Of a DNA stretch of 64,000 nucleotides, positions 46,084 through 54,954 are shown piece after piece. The position numbers were made by a program, and so were the translations under genes. This DNA comes from CAWKKW01 sp963850345 (lineage in GTDB: Bacteria; Acidobacteriota; Terriglobia; Terriglobales; Acidobacteriaceae). The first letter of the stretch is position 1. Each line of letters begins with the position of its first letter. The notes beneath the pieces were generated by a model, which saw nothing but the letters and a program-made list of their open reading frames with translations, was not told the DNA's origin and did no database searches. The stretch covers positions 1-64,000 of the forward strand of contig CAWKKW010000009.1 in NCBI GenBank assembly GCA_963850345.1, in the 5' to 3' direction.

Positions 46084-46299
46084 GTGGCAAATCAAGTTCC
46101 GACTCAAGAGAAATTCAACTTCGCGGTCGATAGCGCTCTCCTTGGTGAGTTGGGAGAGAAGCTCGTCTCAACAGTTCACGTAGCTCTGGCTGAGTTAATC
46201 AAGAACGCCTAGGATGCGGACGCAAGAAAAGTAGACGTCTTCATTACTCCCGAAACTGGATGCGGACCGCGCATTCGCGTTATCGACGATGGAACCGGA
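46084..46299 (+). pseudogene. 5' part of the kinase gene, cut by an in-frame TAG
   Basis: From the GTG at 46084, in the same frame as the gene at 46300, it encodes FNFAVDSALLGELGEKLV, then LAELIKNA, a TAG at 46210-46212, and DADARKVDVFITP and RVIDDGTG. These are the N box and G1 box of a Bergerat-fold ATPase. The usual residue at the TAG position is Tyr in NAYDAD, one base away from TAG. With this stop the first ATPase domain cannot be made whole from one reading. Confidence 0.7.
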
Positions 46300-48360
46300 A
46301 TGACTCTGGAGGAAGTCCAGCGCTTCTGGATGAAAATTGGCACCCCGCACAAGAACGTAGACCGGATCACGCCCAAATATGGGCGCCCTAAGACCGGATC
46401 GAAGGGGATTGGAAGATTCGCATGCCGACGCCTTGGACTGAATTTGAAACTCACCACATGTGCTCAAACTCAATCTCCGAAGACCAAGGCCATTCGTTAT
46501 CAGACAACCGAAATTGAATTCAATTGGAACGATTTCGAACCAGGTATCGACGTTGAATCCGTGCTCTGCGATGGGCATACATCAATAACGCAGACCGGGA
46601 CCGTGGGTACGACGCTTGAGATATGGGGGGGAATAGTCGACGAGTGGCAAACACGCGGATTCAACTACCTCCAACGCCAGCTAGCCGTCTTAGCAAGCAA
46701 CCGCGGTGTGACCCGTCCGGGCTACGAAGATGATCCTGGTTTCAATGTAGTGCTCACTGCACCCGATCTTACGGACAAGCCCGTCGACCTGCGCGATGCG
46801 ATCGTGGATGCGACATGGGGCACCTTGGTGGCAGATATAGCACCAGACGGGCGGGCAATATGCACACTGAACGCGAAAGGTCTCGGCACCAAGAAATTCA
46901 TCAGTACCGAGAGATTTCCAAACATTATTGGTGCACACCTCAGAATTGGTATTTTGCCAACCCGCAAGGAGGAAGCGAGAAAACCTGAGCTCCTCGCGAA
47001 TTACGTCTTAACAGAGTTAGTAGACGAATGGGGAGGCATCCACGTTCGTTACAACGGTTTTCGCATGTTCCCCTACGGCGACTCGCGAGATGACTGGCTT
47101 CGGATCGATGCTGATAGAGGAAGAAGACTTGGGAAGCCGGAAGGCGAATTGTTCAATTTTGCGTCGAGCCTCGACCGAGTGAACGCGGCCCGAACGCTTC
47201 TCAACATGTTGAGCATGCGCAGCTATCTGGGTCAAGTCGAGCTAACGTCTCAAATTCAGGGCCTTGTTCCGAGGATTGACCGACAAGGATTCATTGAAAA
47301 CGACGTATTCTCAGCCGTCCGAAGATTCGCGCGCTTTGCGGTTGATTGGGCGAATATTTACCGCGATCAATATATCCGGCTAAGGGAAAACGAAGAGGCG
47401 GAAAAAGCACGCCAGGCGGTTCGGCCGGTCCTGAATCTTGACGGTCCCAAGGAAGATGTCGTCCCTAAAGCAGCGACTTTTCTTCGTCATGAAATAAAGC
47501 GGATTGTCCAGCGTTTACCGGAGAAGCAACGCAAAGAGACTGAGTCAAACCTTGTCAAAACTGTCCGTGCGATGGAGACAGCAAGTGCGGAAAGCTACAG
47601 ACAACTCGAACACCTACGATTGGTCGCATCTGCATCCACTCTAACCTTCTTATTTGCGCATGAGGTCCGTACTGTCATCGGATCTCTTGGTGCGTCTTCG
47701 GCCAGATTGGAACAGTTGGCACGGAAAATTCCAGGTCATTCTGGCGAATTGCGACTGTTGGGGTCTCAGCTCCAAGAAACAAAGGGAAGGCTAGATGATC
47801 TGGTCGGTATGACCGGAATAGTTGGAGCATTCAAGACTTCGGACAACCTAACCGATCTCCATCTCAAAACCGCGATTGATCGAGCTACGTACTGCTTCAA
47901 ACTCATAATTGACAACTACGCGATCACTATTGATGATTTGGACGTTCCAACTGACCTGATGGTCGGCCCCATGATTGAAGGTGAATTGTACACCATCCTA
48001 TTGAACCTTCTTTCAAACGCTGTCAAGGCGGTGATCGCTAGCGGTAGCGAAATGCGATCAATCAAGTTCGACGCGCGCAGAAGCGGTAATAAGACGATAC
48101 TTAAGATACTCGACTCCGGCCTCGGATTGTCTCCTGACTTTTTTGACGAAGTCTTCACTCCGTTCATTTCTGACCCCGCTGGCAATCTATACGACAGACT
48201 AGAAGAGCGGTCGAATCCCGAAGATGGGTCCATCTTTGGTTCCGGCAGCGGACTGGGATTGTCGATAGCTCGAGATGTCGCTCGATCGAGAGGTGGCAAT
48301 ATCCATTTCATTACCCCCGAAGCACCTTGGAGCACCTGCGTGGAGGTTGAACTGCCGTGA
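46300..48360 (+). CDS. GHKL ATPase-histidine kinase with two Bergerat-fold domains
   Basis: 686 residues from the ATG at 46300; the true protein probably began at 46084 (see the separate 5' entry). The first ATPase domain (MORC/Hsp90-like) has GSKGIGRFACRRLG at about residues 33-46. The middle is mixed and helical. A HisKA-like box lies around H454 (AHEVRT). The second ATPase domain is histidine-kinase-like, with the N box LLSNAVKAV (about 567), LDSGLGLS and GSGSGLGLSIARDVA (about 647-661). The stop overlaps the next start (GTGA). Kinase activity on the adjacent receiver protein is inferred. Confidence 0.75.
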   Translation: MTLEEVQRFWMKIGTPHKNVDRITPKYGRPKTGSKGIGRFACRRLGLNLKLTTCAQTQSPKTKAIRYQTTEIEFNWNDFEPGIDVESVLCDGHTSITQTGTVGTTLEIWGGIVDEWQTRGFNYLQRQLAVLASNRGVTRPGYEDDPGFNVVLTAPDLTDKPVDLRDAIVDATWGTLVADIAPDGRAICTLNAKGLGTKKFISTERFPNIIGAHLRIGILPTRKEEARKPELLANYVLTELVDEWGGIHVRYNGFRMFPYGDSRDDWLRIDADRGRRLGKPEGELFNFASSLDRVNAARTLLNMLSMRSYLGQVELTSQIQGLVPRIDRQGFIENDVFSAVRRFARFAVDWANIYRDQYIRLRENEEAEKARQAVRPVLNLDGPKEDVVPKAATFLRHEIKRIVQRLPEKQRKETESNLVKTVRAMETASAESYRQLEHLRLVASASTLTFLFAHEVRTVIGSLGASSARLEQLARKIPGHSGELRLLGSQLQETKGRLDDLVGMTGIVGAFKTSDNLTDLHLKTAIDRATYCFKLIIDNYAITIDDLDVPTDLMVGPMIEGELYTILLNLLSNAVKAVIASGSEMRSIKFDARRSGNKTILKILDSGLGLSPDFFDEVFTPFISDPAGNLYDRLEERSNPEDGSIFGSGSGLGLSIARDVARSRGGNIHFITPEAPWSTCVEVELP

Positions 48361-49370
48361 AGAAGCTGCGATTCGTGTGGATTGACGACAAAAAAGGTAA
48401 AGTGCTGGACTATAAACACGTAGTCGAAGCGGGAATTGAAGGCCAACAAGCCTCTCTGGACTTCATCCAGGTCGACAAAGACGTCTTGGGTACGCTGAGT
48501 AACTGGTGTTCACAAAACAAGTCTCAACCACCAGATCTGATTATTATCGATCATATTTTCAACATGATTCTCCCTTTCGGACTCAAGGGGTCGTCCGTTG
48601 CACACCTTCTACGCAGCGAACTCCCAAGAGTTCCAATGGTCTGCGTTACAGCAATGTTCGACAAACCTCATTCCTTCGACCAAGAAGATATTTCAGAATA
48701 TACAGCGCTCTTCCGCTACCAGCACCTAAATGACAGATTAGAAGATCTCTATGTCATAGCGCGAGACTTCCCCAAACTACATCCAACCACAACGCAAGCG
48801 CGTGAACATTTCATCTCTGCGCTTAAGCCCCCACCACGTGACAAGTCCGATCTCGATCAGGTGCTTCCAGAGGAATTCCAAAGCGAGCAACACATCACAA
48901 CGGAACACCGAGTTGCACGCTGGATTTTCAACACGTTCTTGCGCAGGCCGGGCTTTCTCTATGACCGTCTATACACCGCTACGCTGCTGGGACTTACGGA
49001 AGCGGGTTTTGAAAAGGTGGAGGGAAAGTTCGAGAAAGCCAAATACAAAGGGGTATTTGCTACAAAAGCCGAACCTAAGTGGTGGTCAAGTTCTATTCGG
49101 AAGATATTGTACGAAGTTACAGATGAAGATGCCCCCGACCTTCCGCAATACGCTGGTCGCACTCTGCCGGGCTTGACACCTGCCGACTACAGCGTTTGTT
49201 ATGTTTCAAAAAAAACAGATCCGCCACCAGACGCAGTTGTGTTCACAGATTCGACATCGTCAGCGAAGCTTCGCGTAGTTCGCCGACAATACTCGGATCG
49301 GAACCCGATGGATGTAGGTGCCCTACCGGGCTTTGAAACACGCTTAATACTAAAAAGGGCGGGCAAATAA
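48357..49370 (+). CDS. Receiver-like protein with C-terminal unknown domain
   Basis: 337 residues, GTG start overlapping the kinase stop by four bases. Residues 1-110 look like a response-regulator receiver: acidic pair D10/D11 in VWIDDKK, a possible phospho-acceptor D65 in LIIIDHIF, and the switch Thr98 in VCVTAMF. The remaining 220 residues (RVARWIFNTFLRRPGFLYDR, SSIRKILYEV) match no DNA-binding family I know. Perhaps an effector or adaptor controlled by phosphorylation from the kinase; this is inferred. Confidence 0.65.
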   Translation: MKKLRFVWIDDKKGKVLDYKHVVEAGIEGQQASLDFIQVDKDVLGTLSNWCSQNKSQPPDLIIIDHIFNMILPFGLKGSSVAHLLRSELPRVPMVCVTAMFDKPHSFDQEDISEYTALFRYQHLNDRLEDLYVIARDFPKLHPTTTQAREHFISALKPPPRDKSDLDQVLPEEFQSEQHITTEHRVARWIFNTFLRRPGFLYDRLYTATLLGLTEAGFEKVEGKFEKAKYKGVFATKAEPKWWSSSIRKILYEVTDEDAPDLPQYAGRTLPGLTPADYSVCYVSKKTDPPPDAVVFTDSTSSAKLRVVRRQYSDRNPMDVGALPGFETRLILKRAGK

Positions 49371-49372
49371 GC

Positions 49373-50101
49373 GTGTACCCAAATATGGCAACGCTTCGGG
49401 AGATCGAGCGGGATACACTACGTCAGATAACTCAGATCGGTGAGTTCGCAAGGATCCCAACCCTCCAAGTCGCTGCCCGCACGGCCCTTTCATCTCTGCA
49501 TGAAAAAGGCGATGTCAACATCCATCTGGGCTTCGTTCTAGACATCATGCTCCGCGGCGATCGACGGAGAGGACCAGTAACAAGGCGTATCGATATAGGT
49601 GCTCTCGTTCAAGCCTCACCAGACAAAAAATCTGTGAGCAATGCCTCATATAGTCTATTAATTTGCCGCTATGCCAACCCGGAATCGAGCCCAATCGTGC
49701 GCAAAGTTCATTTCGACTATGAGTCACTTGAAATACGAAATCACGGCGAGCCCAAACCTTCGTCTCACCTACAGATCTGCGGTAATCTCAGTCCTCATCA
49801 CCTCAGTGCTGGATATTCTCACATGCGACTAAATGCACTGTACCCACGCTGGGAGAAGCCACGTATTCCGCTACCGCCAACAAGCATTGCAATTCTATTG
49901 AATTGGCTTTTGCTTGAATTTCAAACTGATACCGCCTCGCAAGGAATATTGAACAGCCCTAATTGGCGCAAGGTGGTCGCCCGAGCGGAACGGGCAGTTC
50001 TCTCGAAATACTTTTCGGAAGGCAGCAATTTTTTTGCAAGTGCTGGTAATGCCGAGCGGCGATTTCTTCAAAGCTTCGCCTATGGCATGTCCGTAGACTA
50101 G
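49373..50101 (+). CDS. Hypothetical third gene of the kinase operon
   Basis: 242 residues from the GTG at 49373, two bases after the receiver-like gene; an ATG at 49385 is possible. Soluble, no membrane segment. N-terminal helices (LREIERDTLRQITQIGEF) lead to a beta-rich middle (VHFDYESLEIRNHGEPKPSSHLQI in parts), and a helical end (AIVLNW-like LLNWLLLEFQ). I do not recognise it. Tight spacing makes it part of one transcript with the kinase and receiver. Confidence 0.6.
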   Translation: MYPNMATLREIERDTLRQITQIGEFARIPTLQVAARTALSSLHEKGDVNIHLGFVLDIMLRGDRRRGPVTRRIDIGALVQASPDKKSVSNASYSLLICRYANPESSPIVRKVHFDYESLEIRNHGEPKPSSHLQICGNLSPHHLSAGYSHMRLNALYPRWEKPRIPLPPTSIAILLNWLLLEFQTDTASQGILNSPNWRKVVARAERAVLSKYFSEGSNFFASAGNAERRFLQSFAYGMSVD

Positions 50102-50128
50102 CGGAGTTATCTTCCGATCAGGCCAATA

Positions 50129-51808
50129 TTATGTCTTAACTCCTGGCAATCGTTGTCGTCTTAGATCGTGAAAACGATCCCGCAAGAGATTCAGCTCCGC
50201 TGACGTTAAAATTCCCGTGTCCAGAAAAAATGCCTTGTCAGCCAAGCGCGTGGCTGACTCGTGTTCAGCATTTCGAACAAGGACATCTATCTGAGCGACC
50301 AAATCACGGCCCTGTATAGCGGTCGGCATCGAAGGCCGTGCGGGAATCAATAACTTGGCGACATCGCCGGGTTCCAGTTTCAGAGCACCTGATCCTCTTA
50401 CGCGACCATGCAATTCCGAAGACAGTTTGAATAACGTTGTTGTAGAGGCTGCAGCGAGCAAGCTGCCCCATCCGCTGCGACTTCGTGTGCGTAACTTATA
50501 TAGACCATTACCGCAAGATACTTTCGCGGTGTTCCATATGATTCGTGGCGACTCATGCGACATCGAGCCAATGAATGCGGAAGCTCTAGTGTCATAACCG
50601 ACTAGATACCATGGAGATCGCTTAGCAAATGTTTGGTTGCTGAGCCGTAGTTTTGTAGGGTAAGCATCGAGATATTCGTTTATCCGCGTGGATCGGGAGT
50701 TCTCTGGACACAGAAGCAACGGAATTCCTCCGTAGAGATTAGATACCTCTCTTTTCGTGAGCCGAATCCCAGCAGTCTGTCTCATTCGTGTGAGAAGCGG
50801 GTGGAGGTATTTTGCCGGAATACGCAGGTCTTCCCACTCCTCCCTCGTCTTCACAAAATAACGAGTATCGCCTACAACTTCGCCAATCTTGGTCGTAACT
50901 ACATCGTCGAGACGGACCACATCGCCGCGATCAAGCGCGGCACTCACGACAGACAGCACTGGATCTTCAGGAGAAGTTGCCATCCCGGTCTCTTGCTTCT
51001 CAATCAACGGACCAGATGAACTGTTCGCTTGCAAGAGATGGTCGAGTTCCCGGATGTCTTCGACTGCCCGATCGAAACGAGTACTAGATACACCCGCCTT
51101 ATCTTTATATCCATCCGCTAATAAAATGACCGTTCGCTCTTCAGCCCCCGCCTGAATAAAGAGTTGGGCACGCATCCGATATACCGCCATTGCATCGAAT
51201 CGCGTTTGCAGCATTTCCAATATGGGTTGTGAATAATCCGACGAATATGCCGCAAAAGGCAGCACAAATGCCATGCGACCGCCAGCACGCAAGAAGGACA
51301 TCGAATGTGTAAGAAAATAAGCCCAAAGGCTAGCAGTCATCGCAAACTGCGGGGAGTAGCGAGATCGCCAGGCTCGAACACTCTCCCTCTGCTCATGTGC
51401 CATTCGGTGATAGGAAATAAATGGAGGATTGGCAATGACGGCGTCAACGATGGTTTGGTTTGGATTTACCGTCAAGAAGTCCTTAAGCGCAAAGTGATCG
51501 TGGCGCGATTTGCCTAGCACTCTTCGCAGGTGCCCAAATGCGGACTCGTCTACATCAAACCCGTAAAGCTGTTTAGAAGGCTCCTGGCATCCCAAATTGC
51601 GAAGTTGGTTAACCGCAGCCTCCAAGATCGTACAGCCACCAAAGCTAGGTTCGAGGACGTAATCGTTAGAATCCCTGATAGCCCATTTCGCCAGAAGTGC
51701 CGCAGCACTTCGAGGCGTGTAATAAATACCTAGAGCTCTTCTGCGATTGATATCCGAATCGACCGGAGTTACGTGGTCCTCGGTCGATGGGTAAAGCGGG
51801 TTAAGCAT
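50129..51808 (-). CDS. N6-adenine-type DNA methyltransferase
   Basis: 559 residues. The SAM-binding part has GIYYTPRSAAALL (motif X-like, about 28-40), VLEPSFGGCTILEAAV (motif I, about 51-66) and the catalytic NPPF at 127-130 (motif IV). The C-terminal 300 residues probably form a target-recognition domain. There is no nuclease motif, so a solitary or split restriction-modification methyltransferase is likely. It is convergent with the kinase operon and reads the same way as the HNH gene upstream. Confidence 0.85.
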   Translation of the reverse strand: MLNPLYPSTEDHVTPVDSDINRRRALGIYYTPRSAAALLAKWAIRDSNDYVLEPSFGGCTILEAAVNQLRNLGCQEPSKQLYGFDVDESAFGHLRRVLGKSRHDHFALKDFLTVNPNQTIVDAVIANPPFISYHRMAHEQRESVRAWRSRYSPQFAMTASLWAYFLTHSMSFLRAGGRMAFVLPFAAYSSDYSQPILEMLQTRFDAMAVYRMRAQLFIQAGAEERTVILLADGYKDKAGVSSTRFDRAVEDIRELDHLLQANSSSGPLIEKQETGMATSPEDPVLSVVSAALDRGDVVRLDDVVTTKIGEVVGDTRYFVKTREEWEDLRIPAKYLHPLLTRMRQTAGIRLTKREVSNLYGGIPLLLCPENSRSTRINEYLDAYPTKLRLSNQTFAKRSPWYLVGYDTRASAFIGSMSHESPRIIWNTAKVSCGNGLYKLRTRSRSGWGSLLAAASTTTLFKLSSELHGRVRGSGALKLEPGDVAKLLIPARPSMPTAIQGRDLVAQIDVLVRNAEHESATRLADKAFFLDTGILTSAELNLLRDRFHDLRRQRLPGVKT

Positions 51809-52134
51809 GACGAGCTCGATCGGCGGTCTCTCTAAACATTTTGGTACTCCAAAATTCGTGGGCGGCGCGGAACCCTGAAGATCGAGTAGTCACTCCGGCC
51901 TCCAAACGATACAAAACCCACAACGATACCTCATTTTAGCTTCTGCGGTGTGATTCGCTCGGGATTTCGTCACGCATCGGAATCAGGAGAGATAGCAGAT
52001 CGACTTGTGAAAGATCGCGTAGGAACCCTCATCAAGTCGATGCTGAGCTGTTCGCATTCAACTCCCCGCTCGCAAAGGGCGCTGTTGGCTAGCTACTGAA
52101 ACTGAAGGCAGATCGAAAATACGGCATGGTCAGG
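51809..52134. other. Intergenic, nothing recognised
   Basis: 326 bp between the HNH stop and the methyltransferase start. It should hold the methyltransferase promoter. I see no ORF, RNA or strong repeat. Confidence 0.5.
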
Positions 52135-53076
52135 CTATCGAAATCTGTTGTATGCGTGATACTCGATGTTCTCTGTGAGGGGTCTGAAGGCAAGGTTATT
52201 TGGTTCGCGGATCTGTTGTCCCTCAAGTCGATAGTATTCTTTACCATTATCAAACTCCTGACGAATACGTTTGCTGACAACCACTTTACGGTCAGCGGGG
52301 TCAATGGTCAGGTAGCCACCGTCAAATAGCCGATGCAGGTCGCTGCGCATCAGAATTCCATTTGAGAGCTCGTGCCGCTGGCAAACGGAGAACGGCATGA
52401 TGTGCGCCGTATCCAAGACAGGCAGCGTGCGTTCGCCAGTGATCGCACAGCGCCGTTCATAGGCTTCTGTCACCAAAACGCGGAAGGTGCCCTGGCCTAG
52501 TCGTGGATGGACAATTTGAGGTTTTCCATAGCCGTTCGATTCGATCGCCGAGAGTGTCGCGGTTGCGGTTTCGATCTGCGGCGGCGGCTGGACAGCCAAA
52601 CGCTCCGATACCGCAGCCCATAACGCTTTGCCGGTACCCGATTCGGCATCGAAGCCTTGCCCCACTTGATTATTTCGACTGAATTCAGCAGGAGAGGGTA
52701 TCCAAAGCTCCCTGGGCCAGAAAAACGGCTCAGCAAGCAGAATGCACCCCACATTCGGATTATCCGTAGACGCGAAATCTAAATGCCGATATTTCCCAAT
52801 CCGCATTCGCATTTCTTCAACAGACACGACGCCGTTCGCCCTACCGAAGCTTTCCCAGGCGAGGCTCAGAGGTAGATGAAGAAATCTAGTAAAAAAGCCT
52901 CCACCGGCAATGAAATTGAGGGGAGAATGCAATTTGAAGAGCATCAACTCTCCCGGTTGGAGCGCTTTGAAATTGGCTGTTGGTGACGGTCGCCAGAAGT
53001 TTACCTCGTCAACCTGCACGCTCGATGCGTGCAGGTTGAACCAATCCTGATCCGTAATGGCAACGAATATTCGCAT
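52135..53076 (-). CDS. HNH endonuclease with PUA/EVE-like N-terminus
   Basis: 313 residues from the ATG at 53076 (MRIFVAITDQDWF). The N-terminal 150 residues (VAITDQDWFNLHA, ELMLFKLHSPLNFIAGGGFF) resemble the PUA/EVE-type modules that read modified bases. The C-terminus is an HNH nuclease with RCAITGERTLPVLDTAHIMPF, H225, N239 in LSNGILMRSDLHRLFD and H248. Cutting of modified or unmodified DNA is inferred from this arrangement. It lies upstream of the methyltransferase on the same strand. Confidence 0.78.
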   Translation of the reverse strand: MRIFVAITDQDWFNLHASSVQVDEVNFWRPSPTANFKALQPGELMLFKLHSPLNFIAGGGFFTRFLHLPLSLAWESFGRANGVVSVEEMRMRIGKYRHLDFASTDNPNVGCILLAEPFFWPRELWIPSPAEFSRNNQVGQGFDAESGTGKALWAAVSERLAVQPPPQIETATATLSAIESNGYGKPQIVHPRLGQGTFRVLVTEAYERRCAITGERTLPVLDTAHIMPFSVCQRHELSNGILMRSDLHRLFDGGYLTIDPADRKVVVSKRIRQEFDNGKEYYRLEGQQIREPNNLAFRPLTENIEYHAYNRFR

Positions 53077-53174
53077 TCCCAAGGTGCTTTCTTTTGGCCG
53101 TGGACCTAATAATAGCGGCTGGGATTGTCCGATGGTGCATAGCGCATGTCGGTTGAACACCTTGCCCGAAATTA

Positions 53175-54088
53175 TTACGCGATAGCACTTTTCTCTATGG
53201 TTGAAGGGGGTCGAAAATCCGAGATGATCGTCTTCAGCGTTTCGAGAGGGCCTGGATGATGCCGTTCCAAGTAACGGGCGATCTTCTCATCACTGAACAG
53301 ACGGTCGAGATACGCGCATGTCACTGTGAGTGTGAGGACGTCGGTGCCGTATGTCTCTTCGATTGCCTTCAGGTTCTGAATGATACCCGTCCGTGTCCTC
53401 GCCCAGGAGCGTGTCCGCTGCGTCGGCATTAGCCTTGTTTTGGCGTGCGGTTGAAACCTTTGTAAGAAGCGCCGGAGGACTGATGGCGAGCCTAGTCTTT
53501 GCAAACGCGACAGAGTAGTCATTGCGGAGGACCATTAGCTCCACCGTTGCGATCTGTCCAATCGCTTTCATCTTTCGCAGTATCGGGAATAGTTCCAGGC
53601 TTAGCTTCTTGTCTCGCAACATCTCCACGACCTCGGGGCAAATTCCTTCGAGCATTTGCGCCCGTCTCCGGATTGCCGCAACATCCACGTTCAGGGTAGC
53701 GGCGATGCGCTCCTCGGCGACCCCGCTCTTAAGGGCTTCCATGAGCATGAAGTGCTGGGCAACAGGTGGGATGTGGTTTACTCGTTTGTTGTACGTGTAG
53801 CTTTCATCGTCCGTGGAGAGGAGGCAGTTAACTTCCTCACGCCCCAATATCTTGAGGGCCTCGAATCTGAGATGTCCATCCAGTAGCAGAAAGCCCTTGC
53901 CTTCCTGCGCGAAAAACGACCAGCGGCTCGATAAGGCCGATTTCGCGGACAGATGAGAGGATTTGCTTGAAGATGGAGGAACGGAGCACTTCCGCAGTTG
54001 CGCTCCTCTGTGGAACGATCGAGCTCAGCGGCAGCGTCAAGATGTTGTTCTGAAAAGCAGAACGCAGATTGGCGGCTGTACGTTTCAT
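53175..54088 (-). pseudogene. RepB-type partition protein, frameshifted twice
   Basis: Three frame pieces join into one RepB/ParB-type protein. The first (from 54088, MKRTAANLRSAF...IEPLVVF) shifts at a T5 run (A5 at 53912-53916); with four Ts it continues AQEGKGFLLLDGHLRFEALKIL. The second piece has PPVAQHFMLMEALKSG and an HTH-like ERIAATLNVDVAAIRRRA. Near 53395 it shifts again into KAIEETYGTDVLTLTVTCAYLDRLF, the RepB C-terminal domain (PF07506). As it stands it is not one protein. Confidence 0.7.
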
Positions 54089-54954
54089 TGTTGAAGCCTC
54101 CCTGCGAGCTCGGCAGGCACAGACTGCACACCTTCGGCTTTTAGTAAAGTGCGAAAATTCTCGTCTGCGAATAAGATTCGGACGGCGGAAGTCAATAAAA
54201 TCAGCCGATCTCTTGTGCGGTTAGCTTTCACGACCAAGGCGGTCTGCTCACGAATCTTCTGCTTATACTCCTGGACTAGGGATTCGCCGGTGAGTTTGCG
54301 CCGCATTGGCGAGGTCATTCCTTGGAGCCTCTGCTTCTCTAACCTCTGGCTAATGACTCGGCGGGCGGCAGTGATGCGCGCTCCGCGCAGATCACCTTTC
54401 TCGTATGCCTCGGAAAGTGCCCTGGAAATCTCATGATTGTTGCCGGTGGCGATTTCTACAGCAACGCTGAGCGGTATACGACCGGCCTCGACGGCCAAGA
54501 CTAAGAATTCTTCCCCTTTATCAATGAGGTTACAAATTCCATAGAGGTACGCCCGATCGAGGCCGAGCTTACGAGCAATCTGCTCGCTTGAGTGTCCCCT
54601 CTCACGGAGAACCCGAACCTCGAACAAAATGGCATGAGTCAATGCCGGTCTTCTGGCTATGTTTTCGACCAGGCTCATCAATTGACGATCCTGTTCAGGT
54701 GCTTCGATGATGATTGCTGGAATGAACATTTCACCAAGCTCGACAAAAGCCTCCATCCGTCCCTGTCCGCATACCAGATCGTAGCGTTTGCCGTCGGAAG
54801 TTGATTGTGGTCTTTGCGCGACGGTGATAGGCCGCTTCAGACCTACAGTTGCGATGCTTTGAACGACCAATTGCCACTTGATTCGATTACGCGATCGTGG
54901 GTTTATGATCCGGATTTCTGATATCGAAATCGATTCAACTTGTTGCTCGTTCAA
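54085..54954 (-). CDS. ParB/RepB family protein
   Basis: 289 residues. A ParB N-terminal nuclease-like domain at about 8-110 (IRIINPRSRNRIKWQLVVQSI, LVCGQGRMEAFVELG, LVENIARR) and an HTH region (SEQIARKLGLDRAYLYGI). The C-terminus is a long charged helix. It overlaps the RepB gene and the recombinase gene by 4 bp each (ATGA). With the recombinase and RepB it forms a trio known from mobile elements and plasmids. Confidence 0.82.
   Translation of the reverse strand: MNEQQVESISISEIRIINPRSRNRIKWQLVVQSIATVGLKRPITVAQRPQSTSDGKRYDLVCGQGRMEAFVELGEMFIPAIIIEAPEQDRQLMSLVENIARRPALTHAILFEVRVLRERGHSSEQIARKLGLDRAYLYGICNLIDKGEEFLVLAVEAGRIPLSVAVEIATGNNHEISRALSEAYEKGDLRGARITAARRVISQRLEKQRLQGMTSPMRRKLTGESLVQEYKQKIREQTALVVKANRTRDRLILLTSAVRILFADENFRTLLKAEGVQSVPAELAGRLQQ

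Noticed and set aside
46210..46212. TAG recoded as an amino acid genome-wide
   Set aside because: TAG ends other genes in the window such as the small membrane gene at 7709, so general reassignment does not fit; local suppression remains only a remote option.
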